DNA from: Acestrorhynchus altus
Lineage: Eukaryota; Chordata; Actinopteri; Characiformes; Acestrorhynchidae
Assembly: GCA_034509495.1 (NCBI GenBank)
Contig: CM067512.1
Coordinates: 7,207,468 to 7,271,467, forward strand
Length of the DNA: 64,000 nt
Reading direction: 5' to 3'
The notes under the pieces are model-generated. The model saw only the letters and a list, made by a program, of their open reading frames with translations. It ran no database searches and was not told where the DNA came from. Positions 1 through 11,939 of the stretch are shown here, one piece after another (position 1 is the stretch's first letter; each line of letters begins with the position of its first letter). The translations under genes and the position numbers were made by a program.

Positions 1-329
1 AGCTGGAAATAAGCAAAGACATACATTTGTACTGTCGCAACTTGCCGCATTATGTACAGCTTCTAATAGAGCAGGAGAGGTATTGCATATTATTATTGTA
101 CTTGTTTAACTTTTATTGCACATATATACATATATACTTTTCACTGTGTAAAAACATTCCAAACCACCTTGGAAAATTAAGTTCACAAAATCATTAACTG
201 ATTTGGAGCAAGTCAAACAAACTACAGGTGTGAAAATGCCCTTTATGCCCAATTATGATTGTGCCACTGCATCCTCAGCTTTCTGTTCATGACTAACATA
301 ATAGCAGGCTGATGGTCTTCTGATGTTGC

Positions 330-690
330 TTCTGATTTTTGAGTGGTTATGACTTTCTGTCAGTACAAACCAGTCTGAAACTCTCCAGTTACCTTTCTCA
401 TGAACACAGTGTGTCCTTCAACAGAACTGCCATTCATTGGGTGTTTTTTCATTCAAAGTACGCTAACTCTAGAGATGATTGTCCCAGGAGACCATTCGCT
501 CTAGGAACACTCAAACACTTGGCACCAACAAACACAAAACACTCAAAATCACTGAGATCACATTTTTCCTCGTTCTGGTAGTTGATGTGAACATTACCTG
601 AAGTTGCTGGACCATATCTGCATCATTTTATGCATTGCACTTCTTCCACCTGATTGTTTGATTTATGCATGTTAATCAACAGCATATTGC
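330..690 (-). pseudogene. Tc1-like transposase relic, 5' part (subfamily 1)
   Basis: Read on the minus strand, 542-577 encodes EEKCDLSDFE, the start of the helix-turn-helix DNA-binding region of a common fish Tc1/mariner transposase. Towards lower coordinates the frame continues as VGAKCLSVPRANGLLG and then decays through stop codons near 420-470. The sequence between 580 and 690 matches the untranslated leader seen in the copies at 34270-34545 and 37700-37945, which supports a dispersed family. The catalytic DDE part is absent, so the copy is dead. The family assignment rests on recalled transposase motifs and on the matching copies within this window. Confidence 0.72.
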
Positions 691-1565
691 AGTTGCAGAT
701 AATAATGAGAGCCAAGAACTAGCTCAGGAATGTTTTCCAAGGAATGATTCAGCTATTTATTGTGGTTGTGTTTGGATATTGTTTTGCTTGCCTTCTTACT
801 CTAATTCACTTCACTAAACAACATGAGAGGTTGGAAATTTGCTTAATTGATGGCAGCCTGTTTGAGGTGGAGGTAGGTCGAAGTGAGTGCGTTTGGTGTT
901 GTTCGGAGCTGGCAATCATACACTGGAGCAAAACTGATAGAGGCTTATGCTTATGCCCAGGATGAATCTTCTCACCCTCTGCTTCCCAATAGCTGCCAAA
1001 ACTGCAAGATAAGAGAGGGGAGAGGGAGGCAGATTTGGAGGCAGTTGCACAAAAGCAAAACTTCCAAGTCATTTTGAAGAAGCACGCAGATTTATTTCCA
1101 GTGCAAAGTGCCATTCACTGACTAAGCATTGTGTTTGGAGAGCACTAAGCACTCACAAGCAGTGTCATGAATGTCTGTTGCTTCTCTCTCCTGCACTCCT
1201 CCCGATTCTCCACATGTATCAGAGTCCCGACGCAAACAACTGAGCAAAACGGCAGCGGGCCGACACCTCCCTCGTTGGGGTTGGGTGTACAGGAGCTGCC
1301 TGGAGCAGGATCAGAGGCAAACATGCTTACCGCAGCTCATTCTGTCACTTAAAACAGTCATAAAATTGTTGAGTTGCCAAACAAGATTGCCAACAGTAAC
1401 TCTCAAACTTATTCCTAACCTTGCAGAAAAAGGAGCTGTTTGCCTGCAACCATTACTGCACTTTCCTCCTGCAGCCAAAATCTTGCAGTTATAAATTGTA
1501 GTGAGTCATTGCACAAACATCTGAGTCAGCCAAATTTAGACTGCCCAATATACTGCATTCTAAAA
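691..1565. other. No supported feature
   Basis: Overlapping open frames on both strands (for example 1171-1494 on plus) have no recognisable domain, no convincing splice context and no repeats. I treat them as chance. Confidence 0.5.
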
Positions 1566-1571
1566 TGATAG

Positions 1572-1633
<62 letters not shown>

Positions 1634-1634
1634 A
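1566..1634. repeat. (TATC)n microsatellite
   Basis: About 16 nearly perfect ATCT/TATC units in a row, followed by TATATAC. Likely polymorphic in length. Confidence 0.97.
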
Positions 1635-1684
1635 TACTTGTAAATAGGCTGATGTTACACCTGCTACGTAAATGAGTAGCTAAA

Positions 1685-2275
1685 TTTTCATATGGCCTAA
1701 GATTATACTCAGCTGAACAGCCTTCAAACTGGTCACACTGGTTAATCAACCTAGCTGTTGACCAGTGTAGGGCATGGTTTCCTTTTATTTTAATTTAGCT
1801 GGTCTACAAACATGATCAACCTAAACAGGCTAGATAACCAGTATGACTAAACTTGTTGACGAACATGATCAGCATCACCATGGGCCAGAATGACCACACT
1901 GATTGACCAACAAGAGCAAGCTGATCAACAAGCAAAACCAGGCTGATCAACCAGCATGACTAGCATGACCAAACTCATCAATCAACATGACCAGCAAGAC
2001 CAAGCAGAATATTGCATGTTGCATTTGATTTCGATCGTGCTGGTCAACCACTTTGGTTTTGACAGTCATGCTGGTTGACCAGCACGATCAAAATCAAATG
2101 CAACATGCAACATTCTGGTCAAGTTCTGGTTAATCAGTTAGTTTATCATTAAAGGGTATGTTTTTGCTTTGATGACCAGCTTCACCATGAAAGACCAATG
2201 ATCCAGCTTGACCAATGACAATATGAAACCAGCTCCCAACCAAAACTGGTCATGAGCTGGATTTCTCAGCAAGGT
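1685..2275 (+). mobile_element. GACCAGC-rich non-autonomous element, copy 1
   Basis: This stretch repeats short motifs such as CTGGTCA, GACCAGC and CAACCAGCATGACC in both orientations. It ends with AACTGGTCATGAGCTGGATT followed by TCAGCAAGG. The same end is found at 61045-61082 and, more decayed, at 14840-14868, so this is a dispersed family with a defined 3' end. It has no coding capacity. The dense short inverted motifs suggest a MITE-type DNA element mobilised in trans, but the superfamily is not determined. A 44-bp hairpin lies inside it. Confidence 0.65.
2007..2115. repeat. Long inverted repeat (44-bp arms, ~21-bp loop)
   Basis: The left arm at 2007-2050 and the right arm at 2072-2115 are reverse complements with only about two mismatches. 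The arms include GCATGTTGCATTTGATT and GATCGTGCTGGTCAACCA. The element could extrude as a cruciform or fold into a stable RNA hairpin if transcribed. Confidence 0.93.
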
Positions 2276-2279
2276 ATGC

Positions 2280-3450
2280 AGTATATACTCTATGCACTGT
2301 AAATGCAGCATTGTGCAGAGGTTTGCACTCGACACATTATTCACTGTCATGCCTTGCAGATGTGTGTTGGTGCAAAGCTAGACAGATAGTTAACAGGAAT
2401 TCCAAGAAGAATTGAGAACTTCATAAAAGGATTCCCAAAGGTTTATTCATATCCCCTGTTCTCTGACTTGATTCTTTCTTTACATTCGTATTTGCCTTTT
2501 TGTAAAACTGCAAAACAAAGGAAAGTATTTTCCCAATAAATGCATGTGAAAAATAAACACAGTGGCCTAAACATACACTTAACTGTAAATGACTCAATGA
2601 AATGAACAGTACATGCCTGCACTACCCAGCAAACACACTAGCACAGTAACAAATACAAATATATTGTTTGATAATTATCAATTATTAAAATGTTCAGTAG
2701 GCTCTATGATTCCCCACAATATCAATGTAACTTAATATTTTACTATTTTACAAAATTACAGGCATATATGTTCCCATGATCAAAGGCAAAATCGGAGAAT
2801 TCGTAAGTCAACACACAACGCAGTTTGGCTGGGCTACAAAAATAAATCAATAAAAGGAGAACACGCCTCAAAGCAACAAAATGCCTGCAGTACCTTTAAG
2901 TCACTGTCAGGGGGAGTTAAACAAGCTCGAATCAGGAACAGAACACCTCCCAACTTATACAGGTGTGGGTGTGTCCAAGCCCATTTACTGCTATCTGTAT
3001 GACATGTGTATGACATGTTAATATACAAGACGTGATGGTTTTACATCATATTTCTATGTAAAACCATGATTTACATCATTATTTACGGTTGCCATCCAAT
3101 GCCTGGTATAGTCAATCAGTGCTGAATGATGTTAAGTGGGCTGGTGATGGAACTGAGCACATTCACATGGGGCATCCAGGACAAATCCTAAACCAAACTT
3201 TGTCCTTGAAACTAGCTCACAAGACATGATCTGCTTTCTTCAAAATGGTAATTTTATAGAATTTACATTGACTTGCATCTGTTTTAATGTGATATGGCAA
3301 GATAAATGGTGCTAAGATGAGTCTTTTATACAGTGCTGTATAACAAAATACAATAATCATCAAAAAAAGGTTGCACCCAGGAGGAAGCAACTGATTATAA
3401 TGAACTGCAATTCTGACATTCCAGACTATCATTAGAAATGACTTTGTTTT
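2280..3450. other. No firmly supported feature
   Basis: AT-rich sequence. The part from about 3090 to 3200 may be the leader or N-terminal part of the Tc1 relic that follows, since it lies just upstream in the same orientation, but the reading frame there is not convincing. Confidence 0.4.
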
Positions 3451-3454
3451 GATG

Positions 3455-3990
3455 GAGACGACCAATAAATGTGAGTGTGGAGGCATCATGATCATCGCCT
3501 AAATCAATGGTTTATTGTCATACGTCACATGTCCAGAAGGCCTATTGTCATGGTGTGGGGTATAATTTCGTACAATGCCAGATCACCTTTGGTCTTCAGC
3601 ACAGGCACATCGCAAGCCCAGCGTTATGTTAATGAGGTCATGCGATCATTGACCCTTCCTTTACTGAACACACTCTGGTGCAGTATTGCAGTAGATCATC
3701 TCTCATCCGCATACTGCTGCTGCCTCCAGAGCTTGCCTTAGAGACACAGATACTGTTTCATGGCCAGTCACATTGCCAGTTCTATCCCCAAATGAAAATG
3801 TATGGGATGTGTTAACACTCCACCCCTACTGTAAAATCTGCCAGACCTGAGGAAGAATAAAGTTACATGGGATCATTTATCAGAGGAAACCAATAGGAAC
3901 CTCTACAACTTCATTCTGGGATGTCTAGTTACAGTGAGTCAGTGTTAGATCACCTGATGTGCCCTGAAAATAAGAACATTATGTGAAATT
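3455..3990 (+). pseudogene. Tc1-like transposase relic, catalytic half (subfamily 3)
   Basis: The frame at 3475-3741 reads MWRHHDHRLNQ, then VMVWGIISYNARSPLVF and QRYVNEVMRSL. These match the block around the second catalytic aspartate region of Tc1-like transposases. Further on, 3759-3812 reads as a broken form of the WP..SP...P.EHVWD block (LSPNENVWDV). The piece at 3872-3930 (SEETNRNLYNFI) matches the C-terminal helix. Stops and frame changes separate these blocks, so the gene is dead. The same subfamily recurs at 38930-39268 and 46855-46930. Confidence 0.85.
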
Positions 3991-5600
3991 TTCCCTGGCT
4001 CAGTATTGCTGATACACCCTGGTTGTACCTCGATTAATTCTTCCAAGAAAGGAGCTGCCTCATCTAACTACCAATAAATTAACCAAAAACAGCCAATTCT
4101 TAGCAATTACACAGTGATTCACTACACATTAAATGGCCCTTTAAAGTAAAATATGGAACTTACAACTTCAGGGCAGAAATAATTCTGCTCTTTTGACCAT
4201 GGTCAGCTGTTGGGGAAAAACAATTTACTGGGCAACTCACCCTTCACCTGCAATCTGTGGATTCAACAAACAGTAAGATTGCACAGGAAAAAATACAGAG
4301 AAATGGAAGTCAAAGGTGACGTGCTGAAAGATGAAGACAAAGCAAGCGCAAGTCAATAGTAGGGTTAGTTAAGGTGGGACAATTTAGGTACCTTTTTCAT
4401 ATAAGACGCTGGGAGGAATGGAAATGTATGCAACTAAATTCTATGGAACATTAGTTTGAAGAGGAAATGTTGACAAGACTAGGCAATCAGTTTTAGGGGA
4501 CCACCATCAGCATCAGGAGTTTAACACATTTCTTCCATTCTGTGTAATGTTTTGGGCCATTATCCATCTGTAAAGTGAAATGCCATTCTTCAGTTTTGCA
4601 GTACTTGACTAAATGTGAGTAGAAGAGCTCTATACACATTAGCATTCGTCTTGCTACTTCTATCAACAGTCACAATATCAATAGTCACCAGTGACACAGT
4701 TCCATCAGCAGCCATACATCTTTGTGACATAGCATAGTTCCTCCACCATATCTGACTGATGAAAAAGTATGTTTTAGATCAATAAGACTCAATTGTTGAA
4801 TCTAGAATTTTGTGTTCTTAACTTGAGTAGATGTTGGGAGGAATTTGCGAAAGAAGTGCTCTGTGATCATCCACCATCATCTACTATGTCTACCAGAACC
4901 TTCCACGCCTGTCCGTGGTCCTGGGCTCCCAAATCCACCTTATCTTGGAGAAAGACAAAAAAAAGGAGTGGTTTGACCTCTCCTAACATTTCTAATATCT
5001 CTGTCTGATAGGCTTGTTTAGTGTTGCTCAACCTACTGATGACCTCTTTCACTTGCATCCACACCTCTTTGGATGGCATTAAGAGTTCCCATGAACAGCT
5101 ACCCAGTACAAATTAAACACATGGAGTCCAGACCATTTTTCCTCTAATTTGTCATGAAATAATGAGGGACCAGGCCACAGCTGGCCATGCAACTGCTTAT
5201 CAGTTAATTGTCCAATTACCTTTGAGTTGTGAAAATGGATGGACTATGTAAATGTGGTTGTAATCCTCAAATAGTTAATGCAGTACTTTTTTTTTTATTA
5301 AACCTCTTGAATTAATGCTGAAAGTCTACACTTTAATCACATATTTATTACTTCATTTCTAATGCCCTGAGGCTGTATACAGAGGTAACTTTCTAAAAAA
5401 ATGTGGCCTTGACCAAACGCTTATAGACCCAACTGTATGTGCTAATATTGCCAGCATTTTTTATATTCTAGTGCCGTACACTGCAATTGGTCTAAAACTA
5501 GTGATTGAAACACCAGAAAACCATTCCCTCGCACTTAATGATGTTAGTGGTGCACAATGTTCTGTTCTGGCGCTTGATAATATTGCCATTAGTGACAGAA
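3991..5600. other. Unassigned, possibly an unclassified repeat at 4500-5080
   Basis: The 4500-5080 part has the texture of a reverse-strand transposase relic (long stop-poor frames on both strands), but I could not match conserved blocks. The 70-71 residue frames at 4793-5079 have no recognisable domain. Confidence 0.3.
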
Positions 5601-5603
5601 GTT

Positions 5604-5608
5604 CAAAA

Positions 5609-5680
<72 letters not shown>

Positions 5681-5682
5681 AG
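5604..5682. repeat. (GAAA)n microsatellite
   Basis: About 19 uninterrupted GAAA units. The purine-only strand could form H-DNA. The KERKKERKKE-type peptides predicted here are artefacts of the repeat. Confidence 0.97.
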
Positions 5683-5844
5683 TATGACACATACTTAAAA
5701 CTTATATTACATTACATAAGTATCATTTAATCTCAGGTAATTTGAATATTGTGAATATTCATATAATTTGTCATATGTTTTATGTAATTTAATTCAAAAA
5801 GTTAAATTGTCATATACATTATATTACTTTCATACCTGGACAGG

Positions 5845-5955
5845 GCACCTGTGTTGACTGGACTGAGCAACAGTCCAGTATTTTTTCTCCTTAGCCCAAG
5901 TAAGACACTTCTGATGTTGTCTTTGCTTCAGGATGGCTTGCTTTTTCACTGTAAT
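5845..5955 (-). pseudogene. Tc1-like transposase scrap (subfamily 2)
   Basis: On the minus strand the frame reads KQRQHQKCLTWAKEKKYW followed by TVAQ. This is the linker before the first catalytic aspartate block in one fish Tc1 subfamily. The same block is present at 48600-48640. Only about 35 residues survive here, followed by a TTTTG repeat and unrelated sequence. Confidence 0.75.
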
Positions 5956-5962
5956 TTTACAG

Positions 5963-5987
5963 ATTTGTTTTGTTTTGTTTTGTTTTG
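5963..5987. repeat. (TTTTG)n short microsatellite
   Basis: Five TTTTG units, directly next to the Tc1 scrap. Confidence 0.9.
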
Positions 5988-5989
5988 TC

Positions 5990-8900
5990 TGAAAACGTAA
6001 TGACATTATATGAACACCATTTAGAAGATTGTAAATCATATTTATAAATAGAATCATGTTCGATTGGGACCACAATCTAAGGCTAAAAGAATGTGAAGGC
6101 TAAAGGTTACTGACAGGCAGAAGATAGTTCATGCACAGTGTGATAAGACTCTAGTAGATAGTAGGGTACTGAGGTACAGAAGATTAAGGGCTTGAGATAA
6201 ATGATTCAGTCTAAATATAGCTACAGTATGATTCCTGTGCTGAGGAGAAAGGAAAGGTCAGCTTACATCTGCTCACATGGTTCATGGTGGCTTATGGGTC
6301 TTGGTTCTGATGGGCTTGGGGAAGACATATGAGAAAATTAGGACAGACTGTTGGGAATGTGGAGCAAGATTTAAAAGCAATCCGAACATAAGATATGGAT
6401 GTGGTTTTAATGTGTGGGGGAGATCAGAACACTATCAGTGAAGATCCATTGATCAGAATAAAGCTCGAGAAAGAACTCTCCAACTAGACAAATAAGTGCT
6501 TTTCTCTTTAGGTTTTCTTTTTTCTTTTTAAAGTTGGAACAAGAGAAGACCGGTTCCTGCCAGCTTGCAATGGTAGGTGCATGTTGAACATCAGTCCATT
6601 ATTGTATAGTTTGGTGCACTTTCAAAGAACATGATGAAATAATATCAAAAGGTGAACTACATACAAGAATATAGGCACTGCTCGTGTTCAGAAATGTTCT
6701 GTTATGTGCAGGGAAATGATAGGTCTATGAAGAACTATCTTTATATCTTTATGCATTTTGTGACTTTTTTATTGTTTTTTTTTTTTTGGTTGTTTTTTTT
6801 TTATATATATATTTCATGCCATGTCCAGAGCTGTGCAAAAATCAGAAACCATACCTCATTCATTTCATTTTCACTCAAAAGATTACAGGTCATTGGCTGT
6901 CTTAATAGGATGGAAACCCATGTGAAATGAAAATGGTTTGGCAGAGCCAAGTTTAGTGATCCAAGTTTAGACACAAGCTCTGGCAAAAGGGGGAAATGAA
7001 AATTAAATAAATTAAGGTCTATAATATTTGCCATGGCCTCTTTAATATCACAATTAGTTTCAGATGTATTGTGCCTATGCCACAACAGGCAGGTTCCACC
7101 ACTGAGCACTTTTTCACTTTTTCACTTTCAGAACTATAATTAATATTGGTCCTAAAATGGAACCTGACTCCACAAGACATTCTAATTTAGACTGTCACAA
7201 TTTCACAATAAACCTGGGGGCAAAGGGTTAACTCAAATGGCTATTGAAGTACCAACATGAGAATCTGGTTATGGTCCAGATATCGCAGGGTTCTCAGGAC
7301 ACTCCCATGAAGTAAAGAATAAGTCAGTGACATTCAAAGGCAAGTTCTTGTGACAAGTGCAAAGACACAATCAACTTTCTTGTATCATTTCAAAGAAGTC
7401 GCATCCATATTTCAGTAGAATTCAACTCATACACTTTACTACTGCCGTGTGCCATGTTCCATATCTCTGTATGGATAAGTAAATTAGACCTGTCGTTTGC
7501 ATTGAATGAATGCCTCAGGCTAGACAGAGACAAAAGCTGTGCAGCTGCAAGTGTCTAGACTGCTGAGTTTCCACCATGCAGGTCCTTATTGGAAAAGCCT
7601 CTCTTGCTGTTTGGACCTGGGCCATACTGGCACTCAGAGTACACGTTCCCTGCTTTCAGCACTTCTAATCTGTGGGGCAGACTGGCTTAAAGAATGATTT
7701 TTCTGAGACTGGCATCTAAACAAGATAGAGGCCAAGTTTCCATCCTCATTGATCTGCATGAATAGCTGACCAAGCACTACGTAACCCATCTAGTTCTTAG
7801 TTTGCTCCATCCAGCTTCTTAATAATATTCATATCAAGCATAATAGGGTATGTTTAATCTGTATTTATGTGTCCAAGATTGAAAATTGCAGCCAGTCAAA
7901 AACAAAACATAATATAGTGAGTGAGCCATGAAATGAACGTTCTGCTAGAGCAAAACCATCAAGGCTACATTATGTATACATCAATCATAAATGCATTATT
8001 CACCCTAACCCTTTAACAGTTACACTAAGAAATATAATTTATTTGGTAAAATTCCTTTCACTTTTTTGCAGATGACCCATTCATGAAGCACGATATGCAA
8101 GTCAACCAGCCAGTTGAGCTGCCGTGTTAGGGTGATTCCAGGCATGAACTATTATTACATTCACTGTAATACATTGGAAATACTATATAATTGAGTTTAC
8201 TGTGGATAAATATGCCACCCCTCAAATGTGATAGCTATGACAGAGATAACAAGTGTATATAAAGGAAATAATTAGCTCATATCTTATTATGTAAAGTGTA
8301 AAGTCAATCTAAAGACAAGTCTAAAAGCTAAAGTCAAACAAGGACATTGGTGATATGATCTTGTGCATTGTATATGCTGAGCTTCTATTAGTGTCTAATT
8401 CTGTTTACTCCAACTGTGCAACTTAACCGAGGTACATTCTATTGTCACTTTTCTGAAATTCAACAAAAATATCCTTGTTAGGGGTTGTAGAACATGGAAT
8501 ATGTAGGTTGAAAACAATGTCTGACAAGCTACATCATGCCAACTTTCTCAGCTTTCAGAAAACTATATCCTTTTGTGACACTAGCCTGCAGGGATATAAT
8601 CATTATTACATTCTATGTTCAAGGAGGGGAATAAGGTCTTGGGAATTGCCAAGTTTTTTTTATTACAACAATTTAATCACAATAATGGTTTACTGTGCAG
8701 TCGCAAGTCATGTTAAAGGGTTAAGTAGGGAATAACCGTGAGCTTCATACTAAGCACACTTTGTATGATTAAATACAATTGTGATAGACAGTCTGAATGG
8801 AGAAGCTTTTTTCCCATCATCCATAAATACCACATTTGTGACCTATTGCTATGGTCCATGTTTTATTTCTAGAACACCACCTTTCTCTACACTTGCTGAT

Positions 8901-11770
8901 GTCCAAAAGCAATGATGTAGCCCTCCAGCCCAAAGAGCTGGGAGGGTAACGTGGCATAAAATGACACTAGACAAACAGCAGTGACCATTTCACATTGCAT
9001 CATAGGGTGAAATTAAATGCTGACACGTTACAACAAGTGCATAGTGCAGGGTGTTTTCCTTTTCTGCCCCCTCCACATTTCTGACCACAGCTTAAACGTG
9101 ACATTATCAATTATTATTCACAGTAGAAGGAAGGCCTAAAACATATTCTTTATATATTCTGCTTTTGCAATAAATGTCCGTTCCATTTTAGATGAATTAG
9201 CAGATAATTGTGCTTCTTGGGTGCCTGTCTCGGACCCTCCAGAAGATGTTTATAAAACGTGTCAAACATTGATGGATGGTGCAGGTAGAGCATTCTGGAG
9301 AATTAGACAGGCGAGCTTGGCCATAGGCAGAAAAATACAAATGAAGCGTAGAGTGAGACAGACATAGACAGAGAGGGAAAGAGAAAGTGTGTGAGAGAGA
9401 CAGGTTGATGGAAGTGTCCCAGAGTGTGGCTCTTTCCCAGGTTAGCTCCTAGGCACCTCACTGCAGGCATGGTTTTAATAGCCATTTTTTGCCACATGAA
9501 AGCAAGGCTTCTGCTGGGTACCTAAACTGATAAATGGGGAAAACAGAGGCACACGGTCAAAGTGCATTCATTGTTCTCTTTCAAATGCTATTGCCAAACA
9601 CTGTGCACAATGTGCATGTACTGTTGTGCTTCCATGGGGGGCTGGGATATTGCAAGGGGCGAAGCAAAGGCTCAAAAGCAAAGTTGTTTTGAATTGCATC
9701 TGACTTTTTTCTGAAGGCGTCACAAAGAAAAAAGGGAAATCTGCCAATGGCCTGAGAAGCCTCACAGATTGCACATCAGGAATCCTTGCGTGCTGGAGAT
9801 CTCCCGAACACCTAGAGAAGCACTTGGGGTGGGGAAATAGAAAGATGTCGTAAGCGGAATACTTGCTTTGGTGCAGGGAAAGTGGTTTACGAGCACCCTG
9901 ACAGAACGGCTTGTCAAAATAACTTTGATTTGCTTACCTCATGTTGCCTGAGATAGCATCAGTCGAGGGCTATGGGAAGAGGCATGTCACCCACAAAAGA
10001 GAAATAGGGAAAATCCATAGAACAGCTTGCAGATCTGAGGTACAAGAACCAAATTAAAAGCTTGCAGCAGACAGCGATAAATCATCTGCTGTGGGCTTAA
10101 ATAGAAGACCGGAATGGAATGCAGAAGCGTCAGGGTGCAAGTTACATTTATGTGCCACTCATAAAGCTGCATTTAATAAACTAATAAAAAGCCTCAGCGG
10201 GCTTGATGAGAATAAGGACCATGGCCCATGTTGGCACCCGTCCCCAGCTTCAGGGGTTGCTGGAGTGAGTAAATCAGTCATCATTGCATTGTGCAGTGCG
10301 CCAGAGCTTTAAGACCTCTATGAGGTTTGATTAATGTGGTGGCATGGGACTATGGCTGAAAACACGCGCTGTAAAACGCAATGAAACATGACCTTTGTTT
10401 GGAGAAAATGCTGGGGCGGCTTTATCCCAGTGCTTCCTCTGGAGCACTCTAATACCGTCGGTTTATAAGTGAATGCTGATCCGAGAGCCAGGTTGCATCA
10501 TCAGGTTTATGTGGAGAAATTACAATAGCAGCAAAAAAAAAAAATCTGATCTGAGGTTATAAGAGGCAGGAATGCACTCTAGGCACTGACCCTCATTATC
10601 TGCATCCTATAGATGCTGTGTGAAGTGGCCTGCAATATGAACTCGGCAAAGCAAGTGGTTGGTCCTCTTACAGCCATGTGGAGAAGAAGCAGCACTGTGA
10701 CATATCCTGCTGCCAGGTTAAATAAGGTTACTGCTGTATCATATTAACCTGTTGAGACCTTTTGCAAAACAAACATACATAGCAGTCTCCTGGATTTGGT
10801 AGGAGGAGCAGACCGTTTTCACGTGGCTATTCCAGTCCTTTCTTTCTCCGACAGAGCTCACATGTCTGGATTGCACTTGGAAGAGCTTTATGCTTATCCT
10901 CTGATAACTTTGCTAATGGCAAAGTTCCGAAATCAAACAGTCAAAGTCCTGCAGAAAAGTTTAAGCAAACTCAAAAGTGAGAGGAACGGTGCAGTAAACT
11001 CCAGTCAAGCAGTAGAAGTCAGAAAGGTGCCAAGAGATTGACAGGCTGTGCAATAAAGAGGAAAAACATTTTTTTTTTTTTTTCATATTCCCCTTCCCTA
11101 TTCTCTGTCGTCTCCCCCACCTCAACATACACAGGCTCCACTCTCAAAGCTATACGGGGAGTTCAGTGGAAGCTTAGCCATTCATTTCCATAGTAATGGT
11201 AGAATAAAAGACGTTCACCCTTCGGAAAGGGGCTCCCTCCCCCTTCCCTCTCCATCTCCTCATTTCTCAGTAGAACAAAAGTGTTTAAGAAAGTCTTAGA
11301 GGGCACTTCTAAACAAAGCTGTAAATATGTTGTGAATTTCAACTGGAGTTATAGAAAGAGGCTGAGGAGGGGTGATGCCTGGGGAATTTGAAGGGGTTTG
11401 TCCTAGCTGTGTGCTGCTTAGATAAAAAAAGTACCCAGATCTGTGACCCTGCAAGAGATTGTAGCCAAAAGACTCTCAAAGTTGCTTAGCGGACACGGAT
11501 ATCGAACTCACAAACGTGTGATCGCAAACCCTTTGTTTGAACCACCTTAACCATAGTGATTTGGTTGTTTTTCATTCATACTCATGTGGTGATTCATGAT
11601 CGGAATTGTGTTTGAAATGTTCAGTTTCTTGAAGAGACTGTATTCAATGGTTACAGTAGCAATTTGGCTCTTTTAGATTGACCTTTTTGAATCTTATTAC
11701 TTTTTTTACAGAACTCGATCAGCTGACTGTGGTGAAGATGTGCTTTACATTGCCTCCAATCTTAAAATAA
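5990..11770. other. Repeat-poor stretch, no supported gene
   Basis: I see no transposon block, RNA gene or domain-bearing frame in this 5.8 kb. There is a T-rich patch at 6766-6801 and a poly-T run at 11070-11083. The scarcity of repeats compared with the flanks would fit either an older conserved intron or regulatory DNA, or repeats too old to recognise by eye. The 81-residue frame at 10796-11041 matches nothing I know. Confidence 0.4.
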
Positions 11771-11779
11771 ATATATACA

Positions 11780-11936
11780 TAGATATTCTTTGTGTGAGCC
11801 CTACAATGGACTAGCACCCTGTCTAGGGTTGTTTCCAGCCCTTGCGCTCAGAGTTGCCGGATGAGCACCGGCTCCCCCGTGACCCTATTCAGGAAAAAGC
11901 GGTATAGAAAATGAACGGATGGACGGATGAATAGAT
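11780..11936 (+). mobile_element. LINE 3' tail fragment (CR1/L2 group or its SINE partner)
   Basis: The sequence contains CCTACAATGGACTAGCACCC, GTTTCCAGCCCTTGCGCTCA, the stretch around GGCTCCCCCGTGACCC, and AAAAGCGGTATAGAAAATGA, ending in GGATG repeats. This order is typical of the 3' untranslated end shared by fish CR1/L2-type LINEs and SINEs that use their machinery. No RT coding sequence precedes it, so it is a tail-only insertion. The class assignment comes from recalled consensus structure. Confidence 0.65.
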
Positions 11937-11939
11937 ATT

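Noticed and set aside
5471..5698. KERK-repeat protein
   Set aside because: Product of the GAAA microsatellite in two frames.
11480..11560. Possible tRNA-derived SINE on minus (GAGTTCGATATCCGTG)
   Set aside because: A B-box-like word is present, but no A box, tail or second copy was found in the window.
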